This document shows, one piece after another, positions 37,636 through 47,389 of a stretch of DNA of 64,000 bases; positions within the stretch are counted from its first letter, which is position 1, and each line of letters begins with the position of its first letter. The stretch is from Archivesica marissinica. Its lineage: Eukaryota > Mollusca > Bivalvia > Venerida > Vesicomyidae. A program made the position numbers and the translations under genes. The stretch is taken from assembly GCA_014843695.1 (NCBI GenBank), contig CM026386.1:14078952-14142951 (forward strand), written 5' to 3'. The notes below the pieces were generated by a model, which made no database searches, was not told the DNA's origin, and saw only the letters and a list, made by a program, of their open reading frames with translations.

Positions 37636-37850
37636 TAATACGCGAATGCGCCCCTATATCTGTACAACCTGTGTAGTGCTGGGATATTCTATATGGTGAT
37701 TGGTAGATGGTGACTTTTCATTTTGTTGTTCTGGCAGTTAAATTGAATATATTCATACATCTCAATTCAAATAACACCATTTTTAAAACGTGACAATCGA
37801 GCTAGTTTGAAAATTATTCATCGTGTTATTGTAATAGAACAGTTCTCTGT
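37636..37850 (+). pseudogene. Diverged tandem copy of the NIDO gene's 3' end
   Basis: This block repeats, 200 bp downstream, the last codons and 3' UTR of the NIDO-AMOP gene. AATACGCGAATGC occurs at 37437 and 37637, followed by similar order: a CTATAT/CTTAATATCTATCC region, a TATAC/TTCTATATG end with a TGA, then CGAATAACACC versus CAAATAACACC and TTCATTGTTATTGTAA versus TTCATCGTGTTATTGTAA. Its conceptual tail (NTRMRPYICTTC..., ending GYSIW) parallels the real one. Confidence 0.75.
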
Positions 37851-37914
37851 GTATCTGTATGGGGCGCCGTTTTGGTATTTATTCAGCATTTATGGATATC
37901 CATAATTCCAGGCG

Positions 37915-38004
37915 CGCCGTTTTGCTATTTATTCAGCATTTATGGATATCCAATAATTGAATTGTGGATATCCATAAATACTGAATAAATAGCAAAACGG
38001 TGAC
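37915..38004. repeat. Inverted repeat with an extra left-arm copy
   Basis: CCGTTTTGCTATTTATTCAG, CATTTATGGATATCC is mirrored by GGATATCCATAAATACTGAA, TAAATAGCAAAACGG. A second left arm lies just upstream (37866-37905, CGCCGTTTTGGTATTTATTC), so the left arm has been duplicated. Confidence 0.85.
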
Positions 38005-38712
38005 CCATATATATGTCCTATTTCCAAGTTTGCGTTCATCTTAGGCACCAGTTATTCAGCCATGAATGGCACATGATGTCTCGGATAAGACGAGAACATC
38101 AAATGCATTAAGTTCTGCATAAAACAACACTAGTTTGTGTTGTAGACTTTGAATATTTAAATGAACAAAGGAGAGATGGTTGGAAATATCAAGTGCATCC
38201 TACATCATGCTTGGAATTAACGTTGGTACCGGATTCTGGCGAACATCGCCAGCGATAATTAACAGTAAATGAAGCCAACTGAAGGCAATGACTAGACCAA
38301 GAGTCAACAGACAATAAAATGTGTATAAATTATATATTTATTGTCATGTATATATATTTATTATCTTTGCCATAGGGTTGGTGAAATTGAAAATGGCCAA
38401 AGGCAAATGTTTTGCCGATTTGCTAATAAACTTGAAACTTGAATTAAAACGTACTTGGAGGCCATTTGAATGTTCTTTCCACGCATGCTGATGCTAAATA
38501 TGAAGCATAAAGTCTATTAAGCGTACATAACACAGATGGTAGTAATAGGTGTTAGCTGCATGTACATCAGCCACTACAGCAACACGTCTACCAAGATAGT
38601 GTAAGTGTTCGTTGGTCTTTGCCCAAGGATTTAGGTTGTCATCTACGACATTAGTGACGGTCTTGTGATGGTTAACCTCCTCGTCCGCACGTTTAACAGA
38701 GCTATTGGCGTT
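38005..38712. other. Intergenic sequence with no gene seen
   Basis: No exon with support, no tandem repeat and no recognised element. AATAAA-like strings near 38313 could serve transcripts from upstream, but this is not shown. Confidence 0.35.
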
Positions 38713-38724
38713 CCAAAAGATTGA

Positions 38725-39035
38725 TGTAGACATGTCCCTAAAAGACTTAGCTAACAGAGGTATGAATCAACATATCAAGTAATTTAATTAAAAAAGATGG
38801 GACAAATGGGGACGATGCATTCCGAATGTAAATAAGTGCGTACGATGCATTCCCGTTGTAAACAAGTGCGTTACCGATCGACTCGGAAAGACCTTCTTTC
38901 GGTTTCGAGTTTGTTTTATCGCAAAAAACACTGTTTACCAAATGAACATAAGCATACAAAATATAATGTTAGAATGTGTAGCAGCATTGCTACCCATACG
39001 TAAAATTGAATTTTTCAAATATCTTTTATTTCATC
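38725..39035. mobile_element. Insertion flanked by a 12-bp target-site duplication
   Basis: An identical CCAAAAGATTGA stands on both sides (38713-38724 and 39036-39047). The inserted 311 bp (TGTAGACATGTCCCTAAAAG to CTTTTATTTCATC) match 18957-19274, the inner and right part of the MITE at 18683, without its terminal repeats. A duplication of this length suits target-primed retrotransposition rather than cut-and-paste (inference). Confidence 0.85.
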
Positions 39036-39047
39036 CCAAAAGATTGA

Positions 39048-39936
39048 AATCACGGATGAACATTTTACTGTTATGAGGACCGGCTAAAAAGAACCGACTC
39101 TTTTGACCCAAAAATGAGCATTAAGACGATATTAAGGGGTTGACCTTGACCTAATATCAAAATAATATCAGAATTGGATTCCTCGACATCGAAAGCTCAT
39201 GAAAAGCGGGATCACTCTCGGTTCCAACAACCATTTTGGTTATTTAACTGATTTTACTGTGTGGCGGCCATTTTGTATTTCGCCACGAACGTCCCCGTCC
39301 CGGCACCAGTAAAATATCGGAGAGTGAGTGTGGTATGGACACAAGCTGAGCAAATTTGGTGGTTTCGGAAGGATTTGAACAAAATATCCATATGCCACCC
39401 CCTCCTATATTTATAGTTTGGCAGTTAGTAAAGAACTGATAGTGGGTGTACACAACATTATTCGGTTTCTCAATTGATAAAGTGAAGTTGTTGTTTGGTT
39501 TACAGTGGTAGATCTAAACTACAGTTGAAAATGCTCTTTAAAAATTAGTTCCGTATTCGGAAAATAAGGGTTAAGGTTTACAGAGGATTTTTACAAGAAA
39601 GGAACAACTTGGGATCAAGAAATTTGTTCGGTTTGGAGGGAATTCTAGTTTTGAGGGGTTCCGGTCTTAAGGGGTTTCACTGTATTGTATTTTATATTTC
39701 TCTCAGCTGTATGCACAATATTACACAGAATGTAACTAAATTATAACTGTTTGCCCAAACTGTCAAGAAAGGTAGTATGAATATGGTAACTTGAACTAAG
39801 ATAATGTAGAATAAACTGTTTTATTATATAACATATAATTCAATACTGAGAAATATGGATGAAAAGTATCACATAGCAACAAGCAGTAAAACTAATTTCC
39901 ATATTTCCCTGTATTCTTATTTCACTCTAAATATGT
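39048..39936. other. Intergenic sequence with possible old element remnants
   Basis: No gene is seen. GGGGTTCCGGTCTTAAGGGG and TTTCACTGTATTGTA near 39655 look like the end of an old DNA transposon, but no partner end was identified. Confidence 0.3.
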
Positions 39937-40166
39937 AGTGATAGCGCAGTGGATGCGCGTTCGCTTCAGGTGCGAAAGGTCCGGAGTTCGAGCCCCGCTG
40001 GAGCCGTTACGATTGTGCCCTTAGGCAAGGCATTTAAATTCCACGTTGCCTCTTCTCTCTCCCTCGTGGCGATGGATTCCATCAGGAATGAGGTCTCGAG
40101 AATTATTAATATAAGTTGAACTAACTTGTTTCGCAATCGAGCTAAAATAAATTTGAATAATAAACC
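39937..40166 (+). mobile_element. SINE-B
   Basis: Full-length copy: GTGATAGCGCAGTGGATGCG, TTCGCTTCAGGTGCGAA, GGAGTTCGAGCCCC, GCCCTTAGGCAAGGCATTTA, and the tail CGCAATCGAGCTAAAATAAA. Confidence 0.92.
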
Positions 40167-40357
40167 CTTAATATGCTGAACATATTGGAAATATTATGCA
40201 AACAACATGGATCCAGATCAGTCTCGGCGTAAGAGGCAGCATCTGATCAGGATCTATGTTGTTTGCTATTCCGCCAAGTGTTTTAGCTCCATTGTCCGAA
40301 TAACAAACAGCATAGAGCCTGATCAGACGGCAAGTTGATGATCAGCAGGTTAAGCTC
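40167..40357. mobile_element. Degenerate MITE with a palindromic centre
   Basis: The weak ends TTAATATGCTGAACA and TGATCAGCAGGTTAA enclose an imperfect palindrome, CAAACAACATGGATCCAGAT against CAGGATCTATGTTGTTTG. The same centre occurs in the elements at 41482 and 55880. Confidence 0.55.
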
Positions 40358-40384
40358 TTCAGTTTTAGTGTCTTGGTGGTTTAA

Positions 40385-41140
40385 TGTCGCACCTACTGCT
40401 TCGGTATGTGGTTTAATGTCGCACCTACTGCTTCGGTGTGTGGTTTAATGTCGCACCTACTGCTTCATATGTGGTTTAATGTCGCACCTACTGCTTCGGT
40501 ATGTGGTTTACTGTCGCACCTACAGCTTCGGTGTGTGGTTTAATGTCGCATCTACTGCTTCTGAATGTGGTTTAATGTCGCACCTACTGCTTCGGTATGT
40601 GGTTTAATGTCGCACCTACCGCATCGGTATGTGGTTTAATGTCGCACCTACTGCTTCGGTATGTGGTTTAATGTCGCACCTACTGCTTCGGTATGTGGTT
40701 TATTGTCGCACCTACTGCTTCGGTATGTGGTTTAATGTCGCACCTACTGCTTCGGTATGTGGTTTACTGTCGCACCTACTGCTTCGGTATATGGTTTAAT
40801 GTCGCACCTACTATGTGGTTTAATGTCGCACCTACTGCTTCGGTATGTGGTTTAATGTCGCACCTACTGCTTCGGTATGTGGTTTAATGTCGCACCTACT
40901 GCTTCGGTATGTGGTTTAATGTCGCACCTACTGCTTCGGTATGTGGTTTACTGTCGCACCTACTGCTTCGGTATATGGTTTAATGTCGCACCTACTATGT
41001 GGTTTAATGTCGCACCTACTGCTTCGGTATGTGGTTTAATGTCGCACCTACTGCTTCGGTATGTGGTTTAATGTCGCACCTACTGCTTCGGTATGTGGTT
41101 TACTGTTGCACCTACTGCTTCGGTATGTGGTTTACTGTTG
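40385..41140. repeat. ~32-bp minisatellite (TATGTGGTTTAATGTCGCAC type)
   Basis: About 24 units TATGTGGTTTAATGTCGCAC plus CTACTGCTTCGG. Two larger blocks, each ending in a shortened unit (CACCTACTATGTGG at about 40805 and 40993), are near-identical, so a multi-unit duplication is visible. The right end runs into a SINE-G body. Confidence 0.95.
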
Positions 41141-41305
41141 CACCGACTTAGATCACATGGCAACTGTCCAGCTATTATTGGCGGAGGAAGATTATTGGCG
41201 GAGGAAGACTCCGGTTGCCTCTCCGAGCAGTATGTGAGGAGTGGGCGGGTACCCAGGTACAACCATCGACCTTCCTCACGCCAGTTAGATAGCTTACTCA
41301 CATGA
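41141..41305 (-). mobile_element. SINE-G, truncated
   Basis: CAACTGTCCAGCTATTATTG, GCGGAGGAAG (this short part doubled), TTGCCTCTCCGAGCAGTATG and CCAGTTAGATAGCTT match the copy at 46826-47065. The tRNA-like head is missing. Confidence 0.65.
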
Positions 41306-41575
41306 AATAATTTGAGCATTCAATACTTTCTTACCTATGCTGAAACTATTGAAGGTTGGTACTCGCTCAAACTCATTAATAAAGAAAACATTCAAGATTC
41401 TTCTTGTTGCATGAAAATATATATTTCAATCCTAGCAAAATGGTTCTTTTCAATGCACGCAATGTACAATAAAAACACTATTTAACCCTTAACCTGCCAA
41501 TCACGACTAAAGTCGTTTTTGCAAGCAGTAAGTGCCACCTGATCTAACTCTATACTGTCAGTTTTTTGGATTTTT

Positions 41576-41820
41576 TAAACTTTATTTATTTTACAACGAT
41601 TGCGAAGCAAGTTCTAACAACTTATATTAATCACTCTCGTTGGCGCGGATGAAAGCGTAAACGTGGTCATTCGTGTGGGAGGAAACCGGAGTACCAGGAG
41701 AAAACGCACCTGTCCGATCTGGCGACTGTACCATCTCACATACTTCCCGGTCCGAGGATCGAACCCAAGTTGCATTGGTGAGAAGCGAGCGCGCTAACCA
41801 CTGCGCTAATCGGACAGCCA
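41576..41820 (-). mobile_element. SINE-C nested in the piggyBac-like MITE
   Basis: The tail AAACTTTATTTATTTTACAA, then CGATTGCGAAGCAAGTTCTA, GTGGGAGGAAACCGGAGTAC, CACCTGTCCGATCTGGCGAC, and a head complement ending GCGCTAACCACTGCGCTAAT, CGGACAGCC. It is nearly full length. Confidence 0.92.
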
Positions 41821-42161
41821 CCTTTTTGGATAGTGTAGCTCAAACAATGAATAGAAAACAACACAGATCCTGACCATATGACGCGGCCCATCTGGATCTA
41901 TGTTGTTTGCACATTCCCTCCAATTTATTCAGCATTTTAAGGGCTAAGGGCCAAACAAACCCCCGAATCTGGAACAGTACCGATATTATTGCCATAGTAA
42001 CAAAATCAAAATATTAAATTCAACAGCGTAATAATGTATTATTAACGTATATTAAGCTGCCACAAGCAACCTAACACAAAATTACAAATGGCTTAAATGT
42101 GTATCATGTCAATGCAAGTACTAACAAAAATATTATAAATCTTTAACACATATCTGCGTCC

Positions 42162-42336
42162 GTGGTCCAGTGGTAGAGCGTCGGATCTGGAATCGAACGG
42201 TCCCGGGTTCGATACTCGGACAGGCCACGTATGTAGTGTCATTGAGCAGCACCTCACACACATTGCTTAGTACTGGTTAACCACTTGTCTAGGTCCCCGC
42301 AAGGGGTTTGACATTAATGGAACATACATACATACC
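42162..42336 (+). mobile_element. SINE-E, tRNA-derived, with tetranucleotide tail
   Basis: The head has the box-A-like GTGGTCCAGTGGTAGAGCG and the box-B-like GGGTTCGATACTCGG. The body contains GTACTGGTTAACCACTTGTC. The 3' end GTCCCCGCAAGGGGTTTGAC, ATTAATGGAA leads into (CATA)n. The same 3' end is found at 18924 and next to the TCTA array at 27557. Confidence 0.8.
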
Positions 42337-42337
42337 A

Positions 42338-42375
42338 GTCCAGCGTGTTACGACTGGACTACAGATCTGTCTGTG
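42338..42375 (-). mobile_element. SINE-A head fragment
   Basis: ACCAGTCCAGCGTGTTACGA, CTGGACTACAGATCTGTC is the SINE-A head on the minus strand. Nothing else of the element remains. Confidence 0.75.
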
Positions 42376-42416
42376 AAAAAAGCAACTTTAGCTGTGATTG
42401 GCAGGTTAAGTGTTAA

Positions 42417-43082
42417 TGTTAGCGAAAATGATTTATATTGTTAACATTCTTTTCTCTGCAGTGTCAACTGTTACATGCATGGTGTGTATAATTCCCAACA
42501 TACCTTTACCATAAATATTAAATCTTTAGCACATACTGCTCGTGTTTTCCACTTAATTTACAACAATATTATAAATTTCTTCCAAAATTATCAACAGCCG
42601 GACATTGTATACCTAATAACGTACCCTGGTTGATCAATTCAAGAAAGACAACTCACCAGAGCTTCTGCATTACAAGAACATGTATTTGTTCAAGTTTCCT
42701 CCCTTTATTAAGCTTATTCAGCGCAAACTGTCATGGTGACCAATTACGACATTCATTGTAAGTGTTTTAGCTCCACTATCACAATAACAAACAGCATAGA
42801 GCCTGATCAAATGTCACATTTGGTGCCATCTCATCTGGCTGTATGACGTATGCAAAAGCGATTAGCAGGTTACGTGTTAATGGACATGCAAGCTGTTACG
42901 ACACTAAAGATTATGTGTCATCCAATATCACATCCGTAATTTCAATGTGTGACTGCCACTTACTGGTGTGTCTGTATGAATAGATTTAATTCAGATCCAC
43001 AGAAATAATGTGTGGCTGCCGTAATTATATTTATAAACACGGTCCACAGAAATAATTCAGTTCAATTCATTTAACAATTAAA
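42417..43082. other. AT-rich intergenic sequence with MITE-like remnants
   Basis: No gene is seen. 42770-42885 (ACAATAACAAACAGCATAGA, GCCTGATCA, GATTAGCAGGTTACGTGTTA) resembles the right part of the palindromic-centre MITEs. Confidence 0.35.
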
Positions 43083-43268
43083 CTGACACCACAGGAACTT
43101 GAAATTGTATCCATAAGCCACCAAAGGTCTCGTACCTCTATCCTAGGACACCCCCTCTATTAAAAAACAGATTTTAATAGAGGGAGTTGTCCTAGGATAG
43201 AGGTACGAGACCTTTGGACGCTTATGGTGGCTTATGGATAAAAGTTCAAGTTCCTGTGGTGACACTAC
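43083..43268. repeat. Large near-perfect palindrome (foldback element)
   Basis: Two arms of about 85 bp face each other: TGACACCACAGGAACTTGAA, CCATAAGCCACC, AAAGGTCTCGTACCTCTATC, CTAGGACA on the left, and the inverted order on the right. The loop is very short (around CAGATT). The right arm has one 10-bp extra segment (ACGCTTATGG). It is probably a foldback-type or MITE insertion. Confidence 0.9.
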
Positions 43269-43374
43269 TGATTCACTTAGTGTGTAATTAACTGCTTGTA
43301 TAAACGTGTATGCTATTTACATACAAGGTCAATATTAACACCAGTACATGTAGCTATTTATTCATGCACACATA

Positions 43375-44059
43375 CAGGCCCGTAGGCAGGTTCTTTTGTA
43401 GGGGGTGTGTAATATATCGACGTGTATATCAGAACGGATCAAAGATGTTTTTTATATGAAGAATAATCATTATCCAATCAGAACGCTCGTTTCAACGCGA
43501 ACTGCGCCGCTTGATAAATGTTCAAAACAAATTGAAAAATTCTCCAAAATCTCTTTTTGACGTACATTGTTGCCGATTAAACCTACACGTTAGTGGAAAC
43601 ACATTTTATTGATAATGTTATTCACTGTTAAAACTCTCCCGTCGAAGATTTTTTCCCCCGACAGAACCTGTGTCCTAGTATGGAAATGTGACCTGCTATG
43701 GCCAATGTCTGTGGCAATTGTTTGCAAAGTAAACATGCATGCAGCTTAAAGTTGTGTTTTATTTGAAGAACAATATAAAGACTCGGGATAGGCGTTATAT
43801 TTGGACAGATTTGTACAAAATTGTTTCAGATAGGGCCATTTTACTGATTGATGCGAAATCTGACATACCACAGAGTAGAATCCCTGTACTTAAATATATA
43901 TATACTAGTACCCCCAAGCGTGCCGAATCCCTGTGAGCCAAACACGTATTGATGGTAGTGTGGTAATAATATTTTTACATTTACGTTCTGATCGAGCGGA
44001 CCGAAGCAGAAATAGGGGGTGCGTACTCACCCATCGCAACCCCTCTGTCTACGGACCTG
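43375..44059. mobile_element. Possible DNA transposon remnant
   Basis: CAGGCCCGTAGGCAG on the left faces CTGTCTACGGACCTG on the right (two mismatches in 15). Both are followed inward by G/C-rich GGGGGTG-type sequence. The interior has a 65-codon open frame only. The ends are suggestive, not decisive. Confidence 0.4.
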
Positions 44060-44184
44060 ACGTATAATTATTTGTCACACACAACATTATAATGAAAACG
44101 AGTGCATGTGTACTTCAGCGAACCATATCAATGAATTATTTGTGTGTACGTGAGTAGTCTTTTGTGACCAACATTAATTTAGAG

Positions 44185-45440
44185 TGCTCACCTTGTGAAC
44201 AGTAAAACAGTACAACGTTACTGTAAGTCACGGCAGGTGCACCATATTATCAAATAGCTTGTGAACAGTAAAACAGTACAACGTTACTGTAAGTCACGGC
44301 AGGTGCACCATATCAAATAGCTTGTGAACAGTAAAACAGTACAACGTTACTGTAAGTCACGGCAGGTGCACCATATCAAATAGTTTGTCAACAGTAAAAC
44401 AGTACAACGTTACTGTAAGTCACGGCAGGTGCACCATATCAAATAGCTTGTCAACAGTAAAACAGTACAACGTTACTGTAAGTCACGGCAGGTGCACCAT
44501 ATCAAATAGCTTGTCAACAGTACAACGTTACTGTAAGTCACGGCAGGTGCACCATATCAAATAGCTTGTCAACAGTAAAACAGTACAACGTTACTGTAAG
44601 TCACGGCAGGTGCACCATATCAAATAGCTTGTCAACAGTAAAACAGTACAACATTACTGTAAGTCACGGCAGGTGCACCTTATCAAATAGCTTGTCAACA
44701 GTAAAACAGTACAACGTTACTGTAAGTCACGGCAGGTGCACCATATCAAATAGCTAGTCAACAGTAAAACAGTACAACGTTACTGTAAGTCACGGCAGGT
44801 GCACCATATCAAATAGTTTGTCAACAGTAAAACAGTACAACATTACTGTAAGTCACGGCAGGTGCACCATATCAAATAGCTAGTCAACAGTAAAACAGTA
44901 CAACGTTACTGTAAGTCACGGCAGGTGCACAATATCAAATAGCTCTGGTTAACATCAAGACGGTACAACATGCATATACACCATATCAAATAGCTCATCA
45001 ACATCAATTCAGTACAACGTAGCCATGGCAGGTGCATTATATCAAACAGCCCGTCAACACCATAACAGTACAACGTAGCCATGACAGGTGCACATATCAA
45101 ATAGCATATAAACATCAAGACCGTACAATGTAGCCATGTCAGGTGCACCATATCAAATAGCCAATCAACATCAAGACCGTACAATGTAGCCACGGCAGGT
45201 GCACATATCAAATAGCCAATCAACATCAACACCGTACAACGTAGCCACGGCAGGTGCACATATCAAATAGCCAATCAACATCAAGAACGTACAACGTAGC
45301 CATGTCAGGTGGATATATCAAATAGCCAATCAACACCATACAACGTAGCCATGTCAGGTGCACCATATCAAATAGCCCATCAACACCATAACAGTACAAC
45401 ATAGCCACGGCAGGTGCACATATCATCATTGTGCAGACTG
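44185..45440. repeat. ~60-bp minisatellite in two subfamilies
   Basis: 44185-44945 has about 12 regular units (GTCAACAGTAAAACAGTACA, ACGTTACTGTAAGTCACGGC, AGGTGCACCATATCAAATAG). From 44946 to 45440 a diverged, shorter unit (CAACATCAAGACCGTACAAC, GTAGCCATG, AGGTGCACATATCAAATAG) continues with irregular lengths. Both share CAGGTGCAC and ATATCAAATAGC. Confidence 0.95.
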
Positions 45441-45868
45441 GCCTGACCATTATAGGGGTTATATGAATATTCATATCGCACATGCTATTGTTGAAAACAT
45501 TACATTAGAGTAATGGTTAATTTCTATCACTGTGTTCCAACATCAACACTAGTATTGGTCTTTTATCCATTTTCGTATGAATTTCCTCACTAATGATATG
45601 CAGCGCCATATGGACATGTACATTCAGTGTTGAGCAACATTCCGCGCAAGAAAGGTCTATAATACAGTTTACGCTGTTCCAAGGATGGTCTATTTACAAG
45701 GTCCGGCACACAGTAAGTTCCGAGGATGATCTATTTACAAGGTCCGGTACACAGTAAGTCGCAAATCTGGACTAAATATATTTTAGATGCAAATTTAAGC
45801 TTGTTATATTTTTCTTTGTGCCACTAAAAAGAACAATTAATGTAAACATTCAGTGTTAAATTTCTATT
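45441..45868. other. Intergenic sequence with a short duplicated block
   Basis: No gene is seen. CAAGGATGGTCTATTTACAA and CGAGGATGATCTATTTACAA (about 45678 and 45720) form a roughly 42-bp tandem pair. Confidence 0.4.
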
Positions 45869-45937
45869 CAGGGTATGAACTACATTGACCGTTTTTAAAG
45901 CCTTCTGCCTCACACACAATGTAGTTCATACCCTGAT
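45869..45937. repeat. Inverted repeat
   Basis: CAGGGTATGAACTACATTG and CAATGTAGTTCATACCCTG are perfect inverted copies with a ~30-bp loop, just before the 88-bp array. Confidence 0.85.
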
Positions 45938-45954
45938 GGAAACTATCAACCCAC

Positions 45955-46490
45955 GATTCAATCCTTACATAAAAGTGCAGAGGTCGAATTCATGCCGCTA
46001 AAACACATCTTGACAGGTGGGAATGAGCATACAGGGGAGGTTAGTTCAATCCTTACATAAAAGTGCAGAGGTCGAATTCATGCCGCTAAAACACATCTTG
46101 ACAGGTGGGAATGAGCATACAGGGGAGGTTAGTTCAATCCTTACATAAAAGTGCAGAGGTCGAATTCATGCCGCTAAAACACATCTTGACAGGTGGGAAT
46201 GAGCATACAGGGGAGGTTAGTTCAATCCTTACATAAAAGTGCAGAGGTCGAATTCATGCCGCTAAAACACATCTTGACAGGTGGGAATGAGCATACAGGG
46301 GAGGTTAGTTCAATCCTTACATAAAAGTGCAGAGGTCGACTTCATGCCGCTAAAACACATCTTGACAGGTGGGAATGAGCATACAGGGGAGGTTAGTTCA
46401 ATCCTTAAATAAAGTGCAGAGGTCGACTTCATGCCGCTAAAACACATCTCGTCAGGTGGGAATGAACATACAGGGGAGGTTAGTGGACCA
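45955..46490. repeat. 88-bp minisatellite, six units
   Basis: CAATCCTTACATAAAAGTGC, AGAGGTCGAATTCATGCCGC, TAAAACACATCTTGACAGGT, GGGAATGAGCATACAGGGGA at an 88-bp period. The first four are nearly identical; the last two carry CGACTTC and small changes. Confidence 0.97.
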
Positions 46491-46578
46491 ACAAGTTGAT
46501 ATAATTTCATAGAGTGTACAAGGTGTAAGAGATATAAACTGGGGCTAGATTGTTTTTTTGTTTGTTTGTTTTGTTGGT

Positions 46579-46820
46579 TTAACCCTTTCAACACCACAGG
46601 CCTCTAAATAGGCTTACAAAAAGTGTAGATCCAGATGAGCCGGCTCGTGACGAGCCGTCTCATCAGGATCTGCACGTTTTGCCAGTAATATTACTATTTT
46701 TAGAGAAAAATTACCCATTTTGATAAATGAACTTGTCCAAATGTAACTTTCTTACTAATTTATTGGTCTAAAAATATGATGCACCAGTCCATGTCAGTTA
46801 CTTGGTGTTGAATGTGTTAA
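46579..46820. mobile_element. piggyBac-like MITE
   Basis: The left end TTAACCCTTTCAACACCA and the right end TGGTGTTGAATGTGTTAA are inverted copies with one mismatch. The centre is an imperfect palindrome (GATCCAGATGAGCCGGCTCG facing CGAGCCGTCTCATCAGGATC). Confidence 0.85.
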
Positions 46821-46825
46821 ATTCG

Positions 46826-47065
46826 CACCAACAGCTTTGGTCATATGGCGACCGTCCAGCTATTATTGGTGGAGAAAGTTGCAAGCTGCCCTTCCGAGCC
46901 GTATTTCATACAAGGACGGGCGCACATGCAGAACCACTGACTGCCTGGATAGCTTCCTCCCTCGATAGACTCTAGACACCCCTAGTGGGATTCGAACCTA
47001 CAGCGGTAAGGGGCAAGTGATTTTAAGTCAACGACCGTAACAACTTGACCATGGCATCCCTGGGG
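46826..47065 (-). mobile_element. SINE-G, nearly full length
   Basis: On the minus strand the head reads CCATGGTCAAGTTGTTACGG, TTGACTTAAAATCA with a long variable-arm-like stretch, then TAGGTTCGAATCCC, which suits a type II (Leu/Ser-like) tRNA. The body contains CCAATAATAGCTGGACGGTC and the 3' end has CGAATTTAAC. It lies right next to the piggyBac-like MITE. Confidence 0.72.
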
Positions 47066-47389
47066 AAGAGTGTATGCTACAGTATGTCTCTATTTAGGAG
47101 AGTGAAGAGCACCGGGTCAACATATGGAGTTAAAAAACATTTCGCTAAAAATATAAATCATCTAATAGGTGTTAGGACTTCCAACACGAATCATCGTAAT
47201 CAGATGTTGTCAATCAGTGAAGTGAGAAAAAACACACCCGGACATGGATTACTCATCTGTATAGTTGTCACATGCCGTGACATAAGCAGACTATTAATGA
47301 AGTTTTGTATATATAGGTAATATATTGAACATCACGGCTACCATGGTGACCGCTTAGCATTTGGTATCAGTGTTGATGTACTAGTGGGT

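Larger units (their letters stand above)
41482..42416. mobile_element. piggyBac-like MITE with nested SINEs
   Basis: The left end TTAACCCTTAACCTGCCAAT and the right end ATTGGCAGGTTAAGTGTTAA are inverted copies with one mismatch over about 23 bp. TTAA borders plus CCCTT fit the piggyBac type. It has been enlarged by an inverted SINE-C (41576) and by a SINE-E and a SINE-A head fragment (42162-42373). Part of a palindromic centre is seen at 41870-41920. Confidence 0.82.

Noticed and set aside
43739..43936. 65-codon open frame
   Set aside because: It is inside a probable transposon remnant, without domain or splice evidence.
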